64,000 bases of DNA from Locusta migratoria (Eukaryota > Arthropoda > Insecta > Orthoptera > Acrididae): NCBI GenBank assembly GCA_026315105.1, contig CM048750.1:163212549-163276548 (forward strand), read 5' to 3'. Below the pieces are notes generated by a model. It worked only from the letters and a program-made list of their open reading frames with translations. It did no database searches and was not told the origin of the DNA. A program made the translations under genes and the position numbers. Positions 1-10,888 of the stretch are shown one piece after another. Position 1 is the first letter of the stretch. Each line of letters opens with the position of its first letter.

Positions 1-936
1 CCGTTCTGAAAAAAAAAAAACCAACCACGTGCAAAGATATCACAATAATTTTATTTTTACATGAAAGCCTACACATTAATCTACTTTTCTACATAATTTC
101 CGTCAATATTAGGCACTAATCCTAACGTATCAGTTTTTGATTACTCTCCTCATAGAAGACCGCCGCCTGACTTGTTAACCACTGCATCACAACTGTTTGA
201 TCTTCGTCATAGTCTTCCTCGGTCACAATGCCATACAAAACACTCCGAGAAACATTAGGAAAGTCATTGCACAAGGAGGAAATCGTAAAGCGTCTGTTTC
301 CTCTCATCTTATTGTCCACTTCCAGCACCTAACTTTTATTAACGACCGAAGGACGCCCACTCCGTTGTTCATCATGCAAATTTGTTCGGTCACCTTTAAA
401 ATCACCCACTTTCTTACCATTCCATCACTCATAATGTTTCCTCCGTTAACTGCACAGATCTCACGATGAATATCGATCGCTTTTAGGTCTTTAGCGCTAA
501 GAAATCTTATAACAAAATGTTCAGTGGTGGTTAAGCTTAAGGGACTTAAATGCGGGGTCATCAGTCCCTAAACTTACAAACTACTTATGAACTACCTTAT
601 ACTGAAGACAACACAAACATTCATGCCCGAGGGGGGATTCGAACCCCCGACCGTAACGGCCGTGCAGACTGTGACTGGCGCGCCGCAGACGGCTCGGCCA
701 CTGCGGCCGGCAATCTTATAACAGCCCGTACTTCACGGTCGGCAGAACTCACGATTATCGGAGGCATCTTAAGCACACAGTACACAACGTAAACAAGGAA
801 GAATTAGACTGTAATGGCGTCAGTGCGTAGACAACAGATGTAAGTACCCAGTGCGCATAAAACTATTATGATATCTTAGCACGTCTTTTTTTTTTTTAAT
901 TTCAAAACGGTACTTACTTAAAAAAAACACGCCTCG
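1..936 (-). mobile_element. Internally deleted mariner element (left end cut by window)
   Basis: Mariner transposase relic read on the minus strand. From about 767 downwards it starts MPPIIVSSADREVRAVIRFL, continues after a nested SINE with the helix-turn-helix region (SAKDLKAIDIHREICAVNGG, MSDGMVRKW), and then RRFTISSLCNDFPNVSRSVL near 240-300. The frame then jumps straight to a C-terminal piece (DEDQTVVMQWLTSQAAVFYE), so most of the DDD catalytic core is deleted. The right terminal repeat lies at about 905-936, beside TA at 937-938. Its inner part, AAGTAAGTACCGTTTTG, matches the CCGTTCTGAAAA at the start of the window, so the left tip is just outside. Not functional. Confidence 0.8.
515..711 (-). 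mobile_element. tRNA-derived SINE (family A), inserted in mariner
   Basis: SINE with a tRNA-like head (B box around GGGTTCGAATCCCC) on the minus strand, a central part containing the recurring CATGAATGTTTGTG-type segment, and the conserved tail for 'gggactgatgaccccg...taagtccc'. A perfect 12-bp target duplication, AATCTTATAACA, flanks it at 503-514 and 712-723. It splits the mariner transposase reading frame, so it is younger than that element. The same family recurs at least ten times in the window. Confidence 0.9.
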
Positions 937-1361
937 TATTCAGCTACTGCGCAAGCTTGAGCTTTGATACTCCCAGAGTCGACATTAATTAGATGTAATC
1001 CGCCCAGACTTTTCACTTTCCAAAGTGCTAGGCACGCTTGACTGCTTGTGATTACTGACGAACCCGTGTCCACCAGTGCACTGTTTAGACTCAGCCGTTT
1101 TGCGTATGGTATTAGGAGACGCTAATATACCGGAAACTGTTCGCAATGAATATAAGCTCTAAGTAATACTTCCAAATTTTGTTTGGACTAAAACAGGCTT
1201 GTAAAATATGCATTATTCAATATAACATGTATTATCTCATTTTATTTATTTATTTTGTGTTTCCAGAATGAAAGTGTACTCCTTGTGCTATACCGATAGA
1301 AACGTTGACGAAGCCGTGTGTCAGTAACAAAATTAGGAATTGCTATTCGTAATAGCTCGTG
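937..1361. other. Unassigned sequence between transposons
   Basis: AT-rich sequence with no reading frame or repeat signature that I recognise. It separates the right end of the mariner element from the poly(A) run and SINE that follow. Confidence 0.5.
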
Positions 1362-1405
<44 letters not shown>

Positions 1406-1546
1406 TTGAAATGTTTGTACAGCTTATGGGACTTAACTACGGGGTCATTAGTCCCTAAACTTACAAACTACTTATGAACTACTTAATACTAAGGACGGCA
1501 CAATATCTATGCCAGAGGGGGGATTCGAACCCCCGACCGTAGTGGA
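1362..1546 (-). mobile_element. SINE family A, 5'-truncated, with 42-base homopolymer tail
   Basis: The run of 42 A on the plus strand (1362-1403) adjoins the 3' end of a minus-strand family A SINE (1404-1546), so on the SINE strand the tail is poly(T). The SINE keeps the tail and the B-box region but stops in the tRNA part near 'gaccgtagtgg', so its 5' tRNA end is missing. Homopolymer length is likely unstable and may be uncertain in the assembly. Confidence 0.75.
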
Positions 1547-1581
1547 GTTCGTAAACAATAAGGTATAAATATCAGATAATT

Positions 1582-1777
1582 CAAATGTCTGTAAATCTAT
1601 CGAACCAACTGCGTGGTCATCAGTCCGTAGCTTACAAACTACTTAAACCTAGGTTAGGTAAACTAACGTAAGGACAACACACACACCCATGCCCCAGGGA
1701 GGACTCGAACCTCCACGGCGAGCAACCGCGCGCTCCGCAGCGAGACGCTTTAGACAGCTCGGCTACTCCACCGCGGC
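1582..1777 (-). mobile_element. tRNA-derived SINE, diverged subfamily of A
   Basis: Full-length SINE on the minus strand with head GCCGCGGTGGAGTAGCCGAG and B box GGTTCGAGTCC. It is flanked by a perfect 11-bp target duplication, ATCAGATAATT, at 1571-1581 and 1778-1788. Its body differs from the main family (extra 'cctaggttaggtaaactaacg' segment) and matches the copy at 59450-59652, so these two define a subfamily. Confidence 0.88.
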
Positions 1778-1799
1778 ATCAGATAATTTGGCAGTGTGT

Positions 1800-2478
1800 T
1801 ATTGTAAGTCCTCTTGGTTACTGAAAATTCTTCTATCGCTTAAACCACGACGAGAAGAACTATAGCGAAACATGGAACGATGAAGACCAGGGAAGAGTCC
1901 CCGAGAAGAACCTGCAGCTGGCTTCGAACTTCCACATACTATTTGGAAAGCACTGGATAGATTACGAGTGGGAGTATACGGTGAAGAATAAACCTGAAGA
2001 AATGGGGCTACACCAGTGAAAACGAGCCGTGCGAGTGCGGAGAACTGCAAGACACACAGCTATTCGTCTGCAGGAAGCTGGAGGAACCTTGCATGACGGG
2101 AAATTAACTCGAAGCAAATAACAAAGCCATTCGTGCTGCAACATATTGGGCTTCGTGTGGAATACGAAATTTGTAATCATCGATAGAATTACATCAGCTC
2201 TTTTAAATTTTTTGTTATCCTCTGTGTTTTCTTCATATTTTTTATATTATTGTTTTTTATTTTCACTTCCTCTACTACTATGTATTGCAACTAGCAGCAA
2301 ATAACAAAGCCATTCGTACTGCAACATATTGGGCTTCATATGGAATCCGAAATTTGTGATCACCGATAGAATTACATCAGCTCTTTTAAATTTTTTGTTA
2401 TCCTCTGTGTTTTCTTCAAATTTTTTATATTATTGTTTTTCATTTTCACTTCCTCTACTGCTATGTATCGCAACTAGT
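1800..2478 (+). mobile_element. 3' end of a LINE with tandem duplication of its tail
   Basis: Non-LTR retrotransposon fragment. Frame-shifted pieces read IWKALDRLRVGV near 1940 and KWGYTSENEPCECGELQDT near 2000, the CCHC-like C-terminal end found in the LINE at 40995-42345. The tail (AT-rich, 'tcctctgtgttttcttca') is then present twice in tandem: 2113-2295 and 2296-2478, period 183 bp, with only scattered differences. Coding capacity is lost. Confidence 0.7.
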
Positions 2479-2508
2479 TTATATCCTTCTCTTCCATTGT
2501 AAAAATAC

Positions 2509-3210
2509 GAGGCGCGTCCAGAAAGTAAGTTCCCTTTGGTTATATAAAACGAACGGGTACAGATGCAGAAAAAAATATTGATTGTACAAAAATCTACAAC
2601 TGTTAAACTACTTTTCTACATAGCTTCCGAAATTTTGTAGGCAATTGTCATAGCATGGCACAAGGTTTTGTGTGCCTTTTTCATAGAATGTTGCCGCCTG
2701 GGTATTCAACCATGTGGTAAGATGTTCTTATAGCTCGTCATCATCGTTGAAGTGTTGTCCACCAAGGACAGATTTTAGATGTAAGAAGAGGATTACTGTC
2801 AAAAGATTTTTTTTTCTTCACGATAATGCCTGACCTCACACACTGAATGTGACCAAACAATTCTCACGGAAATTTCAATGGGACCTGTTTGATCATACTC
2901 CATACAGCTCGGGCCTCTCTCCTAGTGACTTTCATCTCTTCTTACACTTAAAATCTGTCCTTGGTGGTCAACACTTCAACGATGATAAAGAGCTGTTACC
3001 ACATGGTTGAATACACAGGCGGGAACCTTCTGTGAAGGATGCATGCAAAAACTTGTGACACGCTATTGACAAGTACCTACAAAATTTCGGCAGTTATGTG
3101 GAAAAGTAATTTAAGAGTTGTAGAATTTTGTGCAATAAAAATTTTCTTCTGTATCTGTGTACAACTTCATTTTATTACCAAACGGAACTTACTTTCTGGA
3201 CGCTCCTCGT
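2509..3210. mobile_element. Palindromic (foldback) mariner derivative
   Basis: Terminal inverted repeats CGAGGCGCGTCCAGAAAG... and its complement ...CTTTCTGGACGCTCCTCG lie inside TA dinucleotides (2507-2508, 3211-3212). The right half reads plus-strand transposase: HDNA...PHTLNVTKQFS near 2818, then a decayed SPDLAPSDFHLF-like segment (GLSPSDFHLFLHLKS) and a C-terminus (TFCEGCMQKLVTRY). The left half (to about 2790) is an inverted copy of the same C-terminal part. The element is therefore two inverted 3' ends around a short catalytic remnant, with no N-terminal DNA-binding domain. Confidence 0.78.
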
Positions 3211-3213
3211 ATT

Positions 3214-3860
3214 TTGTAAAGTGATGTCTTGGATATGATAAACAAAAATATTCCGAAATTTCAGGCTTCTGGCTTCAAACACAAGGAATTTCCAGCGGGG
3301 GAGGGGTCTACAATGCTGTGTCTGTCTTCGAGGAAAGGATGGCACTGCTGTGCGCTCGACTTGGCGATGGGTACTGCCATGCTCACAGATAGTATCGACT
3401 CATAAATGACGATCCAGATGTCCCTATTTATCTGGGCATGCAATAAATCGCCACATATCTCATGCGTCCATACAATAGGGCTTCGAGTTTCTGTCGGTCC
3501 GCCTTCTGTCAGTCTAGGAAAGAATTTTTGCAAGGGTTATATTATACTCAGTTCAAGACATCTTTTGGTAGTGGAAGATTTTGTACTAAGGTCCATGTTT
3601 ACAACTTTCCTTGAAAAAAGAAAACACCAGGGCTGCAAAGAGGTATTTAAACTGTCAGGACGCTCACTGAAGTGCCCAATTTTCGGGGAAATGAGACATT
3701 TAACACTTTTGAACTTACAATGATAATATTGTGCAGAGTTATGCGCTCATGGATTAGCAGTATTTTTAAAGAACTAGATTAGATATAACAGATAACTGAC
3801 GAATGAATGGTTTTTTTTCTGTTCTTTTGAAAAATGTATTTGTCGTGATTCAACTTTATT
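3214..3860. other. Unassigned sequence
   Basis: About 650 bp with no recognised gene or repeat. A 105-codon open frame on the plus strand (3406-3723) has no family resemblance that I can see and is probably chance. Confidence 0.4.
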
Positions 3861-4088
3861 ATTGTGAATAATGAAATGCCAAGATCGCAGTATTTCGTCT
3901 TTATTTATAGCAGACGGTCGGTTTCGATGTACGTAGACATCATCTTTTGGTCTCTGCACTAAATTATAACATTATAACATAAATAATTTAGTGCAGAGAC
4001 TAGAAGATGATGTCTATGTACTTCTAAACTGTTCGTCTGTTGTAAATAAAGACAAAATACCGGGATATTGGCATTTCATTATTCACAA
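3861..4088. repeat. Inverted repeat with outward hammerhead-like arms
   Basis: Two arms of about 105 bp (3861-3966 and 3983-4088), inverted around a short AT-rich centre; the arm tips by the centre are tctgcactaaatta and taatttagtgcaga. Each arm holds a hairpin of the type AAGATGATGT-loop-ACATCGAAACCG (left arm on minus, right arm on plus). This resembles the CUGANGA...GAAA core of hammerhead ribozymes but is degenerate at the first core bases. No target duplication identified. Confidence 0.65.
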
Positions 4089-4540
4089 AAATACATTTAT
4101 AAGATCGCTCCCTGCCACGAGCAAATTATATCAACTTCATTAAACCACATTTTACGGAATTAAAATTGGTGTCAGAAATTTATTTATAATTATTTATGAC
4201 TTCTGTTCTACTCTGGTCTGTGTAAGGTAAGCAAAATCGACCAGAAAGGGGTTCGGGAAATCACCTTCAGTAAATCGTGTCATTTTATTGTGTGACACGA
4301 AAGTAAGGAGAGTGTTGCGAAATTTAGTTTTGTACAGAGGCCTAAAACAGCTTTTAAGCTAATGTCTCATAAACAAATGTATAGTTATTTTCGAGACAGT
4401 CTGTACAAGTCAGAGCTGAAACAGCTGACAACCTTATATTGCTGGTAATTCGAGTGATGGTGAAAACCTGCGATGTTTGTTATCTTACTTTTAATACGAA
4501 CAATTACCATCCTCGTCACTAATTCAGCTTCAGTGTTTTA

Positions 4541-4693
4541 AAAATTCAAAATTTTATTACAGTTTTATAAGAGACTCATTATTTTTAAAATTCGGCATAC
4601 CAGTGCTAGTGAATTTTCAAAATTCAAAATTTTATTTCAGTTTTATAAGAGACTCATTATTTTTAAAATTCGGCATACCAGTGCTAGTGAATG
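4541..4693. repeat. Tandem duplication, period 78 bp
   Basis: A 78-bp unit starting AAAATTCAAAATTTTATT is present twice in direct tandem (4541-4618 and 4619-4693) with almost no differences (acag against tcag). The second copy is followed by different sequence ('gaatggaag'). A recent local duplication. Confidence 0.9.
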
Positions 4694-4741
4694 GAAGTAC
4701 TGATACAGTGATTCAGCGGTGCTGAGAACTGCAGTATGATT

Positions 4742-5538
4742 GCATCTACGTCTACATAACTACTTTGCAAGTAAAATGGAAGTTTATACAGAGGGTTCAC
4801 CGAACCGCTTTTATGATATTTCTGTGGAGTTACATTCTCTAATAGCTCGGGGGAAAAGGAACACCTAATATTTTCGTTAGCGATCTCATTTTTCTTATTT
4901 TATTTTGATGATCATAATTCCCTATATAAGTAGGTGCTAACAAGATATGTTCACATTCGAAAGAGAAAGTTGATGAAAGAAATTTAGGAAACAGATTTCG
5001 CCGCAACCAATAACGCTTCTCCTTTAATGATTTTCACCCAACTCGTGCACCATTTCCATGCCACTCTCTCCTCTATATAACGATAATATAAAGCGAGCTG
5101 TCCTTCTCTGAACTGTCTCTAAACCGTCCTTCAGTCCTACTTGGTGGGGATCCCACACTGCGCAACAATACTCCAAAATAGGACGCACAAGTGTAATGTA
5201 GAGATTTTCTTTAGTAGAACTGTTGCATATATAAGTATTCTGCCAACGAAATGTAGCCTTGGGTTCGAGTTCCCTACAATATTTTCTGTGTGTTCTTCCC
5301 ATTTTAAGTTATTTGTAATTGTTATTCCTAGGTATTTACTTGAATTTACGGCCTGTAGGTTTGACTTATTTTTCGGGTAAATGAAGTTTAACGGATATCT
5401 TTTAGTGCTCATATGGTTGACTTATCACTTCTCATTATTAAGAGCCAATTTTTGCACATATCTTATCTAAATACTTTTGCAGTTGCTTTTGATCTTCTGG
5501 TGACATTTCTAACTGATAAATGACAGTATCGTACGTAA
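4742..5538 (-). mobile_element. CR1/jockey-like LINE, 5'-truncated (family 1)
   Basis: Minus-strand non-LTR retrotransposon fragment. It encodes the C-terminal reverse-transcriptase part in broken frames: KYLGITITNNLKWEEHTENI (thumb region), LVRPILEYCCAVWDPHQVGL, and VQRRTARFILSLYRGES. The 3' end is the short repeat ATGTAGACGTAGATG, the microsatellite-like tail shared by all copies of this family in the window. The catalytic FADD motif region and everything upstream are missing. Confidence 0.88.
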
Positions 5539-6719
5539 GCCACGTCTGTTTCACTCGATACCGATCCGTCAATTTCAACGTGTTCTTTCTGACAATAAAT
5601 CATGAATCCATCCATAAACACTGCAACACTACATCGCAGTCATCACATTGGGATATCCATTTCAGTACATTTTAATTTTTATTAATTTTTGTAAGAGGCA
5701 GAATTTACGTATTTTTAAAAATTTAAATAAATCTGTTATATCTTTGTAAAGTCAGAATAGTTACAGTCATAGACTAACCGGGTCAAAACACTGCAATCAC
5801 AGTTATCATTTGTCGTTAATATAGTATAAACAGTAACCGCAGTAGCATTGCTCTCTCTCTCAGTCATTGTTTTACGGTGTGTAAAGATCTCTCTGTAAGC
5901 GTCTCGCGTAATTGTCTTGCAAAATAGTGTGGAATCATGTACGGAAATATTTCGGAACTCTTTAATTCGCGTTTAAATTATTCCTACAGAAATTAAAGAC
6001 TTTGATAGTTAACAGTGAATGATCGAAAGGTTACGCGATTGCGTAGCTACATTATCTATGGACTTTAATTCGGGATTAGGCTACGGAACGTAGAAAAATT
6101 CTGCCTCCCGTCGAGATAGTAAATATTCAAGGGGTCTTTAAAAGAAAAAAACTGACAATTAATTTCATTGAGAACGGTTAGAGTGTATTAAGGAAGTTTA
6201 ATTTGGCTTTGGGAGAATATTCTGAACTTTGATTGTACCAGAGATATAATGAACTATCAATGTGAAGAAATATATTTTGAGAATTGTATCTCAAGTAAAG
6301 TGTGACTTTGTTCAGAGTATGTTGTAACTGTGTGCTTTTAAAGTGAAAAATATAACAGGAATTGTGTTTTGAAAAAGTTTCTCGAAAACCTTATGTAGAT
6401 CGTACCCTTTCAACAAATCGATGGTAATTGAAAATTACTTTTAAATAACATCCTTGACTGTGTTTGAGATAGGAATATGGAGGATAAATTTATTAAAAAC
6501 ATTATTCAGTAAATGAAAAAAATCAAGGTTAAGGCCAATTAGCAAAGACTATATTTCACGAAAGAATTAGTAATTAACTTCTTATGTGACGTATTTGTAT
6601 AAAATGAACTACTGGGACATATAAGATAAAGTTAAAAAAGACTTTGAAATTTAACTAAAAGCCTTGAGAGACAGAATTCTTATGCTCAAACATTCTAAAG
6701 GTTATCTAAAGACTTTTTA

Positions 6720-6723
<4 letters not shown>
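5539..6723. other. Unassigned AT-rich sequence
   Basis: About 1.2 kb with no coding frame or repeat I can name. It ends in an (AT)n microsatellite. Confidence 0.4.

Positions 6724-6769
<46 letters not shown>
6724..6769. repeat. (AT)n microsatellite
   Basis: About 46 bp of uninterrupted alternating T and A. Confidence 0.97.
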
Positions 6770-6770
<1 letters not shown>

Positions 6771-6959
6771 TTCAGTTTGTACTTACGTTAAAAACAAAAA
6801 GCCGTAATTGAATATACTAAGAATTGACAGGCTTGCCAACCTAAATTCCTGATGTACGATGCAACTAAAATTTCGAGAGCCTAGTAGACCAATACATCGA
6901 AGACGACGAAAGCCTTGCACACCATATAACCGTCGCCTACAAAAAAGAAAAATGTACTC

Positions 6960-7480
6960 ACAGTACGTCAGAGCACGCAATTTTATTTTATTAGAAGACG
7001 CTTGTGAGGTACAGAGTCAAAAGCCTCCCGGAAATCTAGAAATACGGAGTCTATTTGAGATCCCTTGTCGAGAGCACTCATCACATCATGTGAGTAAAGA
7101 GCTAGTCGTGTTTCATAAGAGAGATTCTTTCTGATCCGTGTTGATTAAGGGTCAATAAGTCGTTCATAATATATGAGGAAAGTATATTTTTTTAAATCCT
7201 GCTGCAAACCGACATCAATGATGTAGGCCGGTAATTGTGCGGATCATCCCTACTGGAGTGACCTATGCAACTTTCCAGTCTTCGGATACGGATCTTTCAG
7301 TGAGCGAACGGTTGTATACGGTAACTAGGTGCAGGGCAAGATCGACCACGGGTAACATCAGCAAAAGATGGCCGTTATCTCTCGTTAATTGCCCGTCGAA
7401 ACAGAAAGCTGAATCTGCAATGCACCCTCCAGGCAGCTATAGGGCGCGCAATATAAACATAAACAGTCTGAAATAGCCTT
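6960..7480 (-). mobile_element. LINE fragment, N-terminal reverse transcriptase (family 1)
   Basis: Read on the minus strand, broken frames give the fingers part of a CR1/jockey-like reverse transcriptase: DWKVAYVTP-like, DPHNYRP, YETRLALYSHDVMSALDKGS and a QIDSVFLDFREAFD-like region near 7000-7060. It stops abruptly at both ends. It may be part of the same original insertion class as the copies at 4742 and 9826, which carry the downstream half. Confidence 0.65.
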
Positions 7481-7489
7481 CGGGAATGT

Positions 7490-8071
7490 GGCCTCTATGC
7501 ATGGTCCACAGTGTGGACTTAACGTTACCTAACAACAATGGAATTTTTGTGGGTGGCTGCGCACAATGTCATTGTGCCACGGTTGTTCGAGACTGGCTTT
7601 ATGAGCATTCTGGACAATTGTTTGTAATGTTTGTATAGTCTATGGGACTTAACTATGGGGTCATCAGTCCCTAAACTTACAAACTACTTACGAACTAGGA
7701 CGGCACAAATATCCATGCCCGAGGGGGGGGATTGGAACCCCCGACCGTAGTGGCCGTGCAGACCGTGACTGGAGCGCCTTAGTCCCCTCTGGACAATTGA
7801 TGCAAATTATTTGGTCATCTAGATCACCTGACATGAATCGCAAGGAATTTTAGGACAGTACCGAAATGTCAGTATGTGCACAAAATTCTACACTGACAAC
7901 TCTTTCGCTATCAATGGGAAGCTATTAACGCAGCATGGCTCAGTATTCCAGCAAGGGACTTTCAAGACTTGTGGAGTCTATGCTGCATCAAGCTTCTGCA
8001 CTTCCTGGGCAAAATGAAGTTCGACACGATATTAGGAGGCATCCCATGACTTATTTCATTTCAATGACAAC
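7490..8071 (+). mobile_element. Tc1-like transposase C-terminal fragment, interrupted by SINE
   Basis: Plus-strand relic of a Tc1-type transposase. Frames read VVRDWLYEHSGQ before the SINE (near 7585-7620) and SPDMNRKEF, then LSRLVESMLHQASALPGQ after it, which matches the usual SPDMNPIEH...LVESMPRR C-terminal region of Tc1 enzymes. Frameshifts and stops show it is dead. It directly abuts the left end of a different Tc1 element at 8074. Confidence 0.72.
7621..7787 (-). mobile_element. SINE family A in a Tc1 relic
   Basis: Minus-strand SINE flanked by the perfect 12-bp duplication TCTGGACAATTG (7609-7620 and 7788-7799). The tRNA-like 5' end is slightly truncated (starts at 'aggggactaaggcgctcc' on its own strand). 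It interrupts the Tc1 transposase remnant. Confidence 0.9.
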
Positions 8072-9207
8072 TATGTGATCAAAAGTATCCTTACATCTGG
8101 TTGAAGATGACTTACAAGTTCGTGGCACTCTCCATCGGTAATACTGGAATTCAATATGGTATTGGCCCACCGTTAGCCTTGATGGCAGCTGCCAGTCTCG
8201 CTGGCATATGTTCAATCATGTGCCGGAAGGTTTTTTGGGGAATGGCAGCCCATTCTTCGTGGAGTGCTGCACTGAGGAAAGGTATCGATGTAGGTCGGTG
8301 AGGCCTCGCATAAAGTCAGCGTTCCAAAACATCTCAAACGTATCCCATGGGATTCAAATCAGGACTCTGTGCAGACCAGTCCATTACAGGGATGTATTGT
8401 CGTGTAACCACTCCACCACTGGCCGTGCATTATGAACTTGTTCTCGATTGTGTCGAAAGATGTCGCCAGCCTTGAATTGCTCTTCAACAGTGTGAAGGAA
8501 GAGGGTGCTTAAAACGTCAATGTAGGACTGTGCTGTGATAGTGCCACACAAAACAACGAGGGATGCAAGCCCCCTCAATGAAAACCACCACCACTCCGTA
8601 ACACCACTGTCTCCGAATTTTACTATTGGCACTACACACGCTGGCAGATTATGTTGACTGGGGATTCCCCATAACAACATCCTGATATTAGTTTGCCACA
8701 TTCTGTAGCAGGATTCGTCACTCTGTACAACGTTTTCCACTGTTCAATCGTCGAATATTTATGCTCCTTACACCAAGCGAGTTTGGCATTAACCTGCATG
8801 ATGTGTGGCTTATGGGCAGACGCGCCATCATGAAATTCAAGTTTTCTCACCTCCCACCTAACTGTCATAGTACTTGGAGTGGACCCTGATGTAGTTTGAA
8901 ATTCCTGTGCGATGGTCTGGATAGATCCATGCCTATTACACTGTATGACCGTCTTCAACTGTCGGTGGTCTCTGTCAGTCAACAGGAGAGGTCAGCCTGT
9001 ACGCTTTCATGATGTATGTGTTCCTTCTTGTTTCCACTTAATTTTCACATCAGCAACAGTGGACTTAGGGATGTTTAGGAGTGTGGAAATCTCGCGTACA
9101 GACCTCTGACGGAAATGACGCCCAATTACCTGAGCACATTCGAAGTCTGAGAGTTCCGTGGAGCTCACCAATCTGTTCTCTCACGATGTTTAATGGCTAC
9201 TGGGGTG

Positions 9208-9820
9208 GGTGAGCTTAGTGACACGCTAGGCAAGTGTCGGGCTGACGTCATCAGGAGCTGAATGTCGTACATCGACCTGTCGACACACTTCTCTACAGCA
9301 CATCAGAATGGCGGACAACTGACAAGCTGGCTTGGTCTGTACGAGTCCTTATTTCGACACGCAGAAATTGTCTGCGGCCAATGAGAACTCGCTAGCTTTC
9401 AGCCATTGAGATGCTGCATGTTTCTTACCCAGAGATTCGGGTGCTACGCGCCCTCATGTACTAAAAAACAAAACTTCTTGTTTAACCTATACCTCACCTA
9501 ACTTTCACTTTAAAAAAAAAAGTTATCTGTAGCGTAGCCTTACGAAGGTTAGATATAGGTTAAACAAGAAGGTTTTGTTTTTTAGTATGTGAAGGCGCGT
9601 GGCGACCGAATCTCTGGTTAAGAAATACGCAGCATCTCATTCGCTGACACCTAGCAAGATCTCATTGGCCGTAGACAATTTCTGCGTGTCGAAATAAGGA
9701 CTCGTTTGGTCTATAGCCACAAGGATCGATAGCGCTCGGTCGTGGCCACAGTCGAGTTTGTTTGAGAGTTGTGACTGTGACGTCAACACGATGCTTGCCT
9801 AGCGTGTCACTAAGCTCACC
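9208..9820. mobile_element. Foldback MITE, about 613 bp
   Basis: Almost perfect palindrome. The ends are GGTGAGCTTAGTGACACGCT (9208) and its complement ending at 9820. Arms of about 280 bp run inward through 'gagtccttatttcgacacgcagaaattg' type sequence to a short A-rich centre near 9515. No coding capacity. It is inserted in the Tc1 element at 8074-10962. Confidence 0.88.
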
Positions 9821-9825
9821 CTCGC

Positions 9826-10888
9826 TTATCTACATCTACATGGGATACTGCAAATCACATTTAAGTGCCTTGCAGAGGGTTCATCGAACCACAATTATAC
9901 TATTTGCCTTCCATTCCCTTCTCGAATAGCGCGCGGGAAGAAAGAACACCTGAATCTCTCCGTTCGAGGTCTGATTTCTCGTATTTTATTCTGATGATCC
10001 TTTCTACCTATGTAAGTGGGAGTGAACAATATATTTTGGCATTTGGAGGAGAATGTTGGCAATTGGAGTTTCGTAAATAGCCCACGTCGCAGCGACAAGC
10101 GCCGTTGTTGTAATGATTCCCATCCCAGATCCTGTATGATTTCCGTAACGCTGTCTCCCCTGTATCGTGACAATACGAAAAGAGCTGCCCTTCTTTGGAC
10201 TCTTTCGATGTCCTCCGTCGAACCCACCTGATAAGGATCCCTCACTGGGCAGCAATACTCCAAAAATAAACGGACAAGCGTAGTGTATGCAGTTTCTTTT
10301 CCAGTTCTGTTGCATGTTTTAAGGGTTCTGCCAATAAAACGCAGTCTCTAGTTTGCCTTTCCCACGACATTATTTACGTGTTCTTTCCAGTTTAAGTCTG
10401 AAGTAATATAAATTCCTAGGTATTTTGTGGCGTTTACGGCCTTCACTTTTGATTGATTTATGTTGTAAACAAAGTTTAACGGATTTCTTTTCGTAATCAT
10501 GTGGACGACTTCACAGTTCTCATTATTTACAGTCAATTGCCAATTTTTACACCATAATGATATCTTATTCAGATCATTCTGCAGTTGGTTTTGATCTTCA
10601 GATGACTTTACTAGACGGTAAATGATGGCGTCATCTGCAAACAACCCAAGAGAGCTACTTAGATTTTCCCCTAAATCGTTTATGTAAATAAGGAACAGCA
10701 GAGGACCAATAACACTACCCTGTGGAACGCCCGATTCACCTCTGTTTTAGTCGATGCCTTACCATCGATTACTATGATCTGCGTCCTCTCTGACAGGAAA
10801 TCCACTATCCAATCGCCAATTTGGGGCGATATACCATAACCATGCAATTTGATTAAAAGCTGTTTGTGAGGTACGGTGTCAAAAGCCT
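9826..10888 (-). mobile_element. CR1/jockey-like LINE, 5'-truncated (family 1)
   Basis: Minus-strand LINE with 3' tail ATGTAGATGTAGATA. It encodes the reverse-transcriptase palm FADDAIIYRLVKSSEDQNQL (the D-D of FADD is intact), then VKAVNATKYLGIYITSDLNW, and after frameshifts EYCCPVRDPYQVGSTEDIE, RVQRRAALFVLSRYRGDSVT. The 5' end stops near 10888 in the 'VPHKQLL' region. Nested inside the Tc1 element together with the foldback element next to it. Confidence 0.9.
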
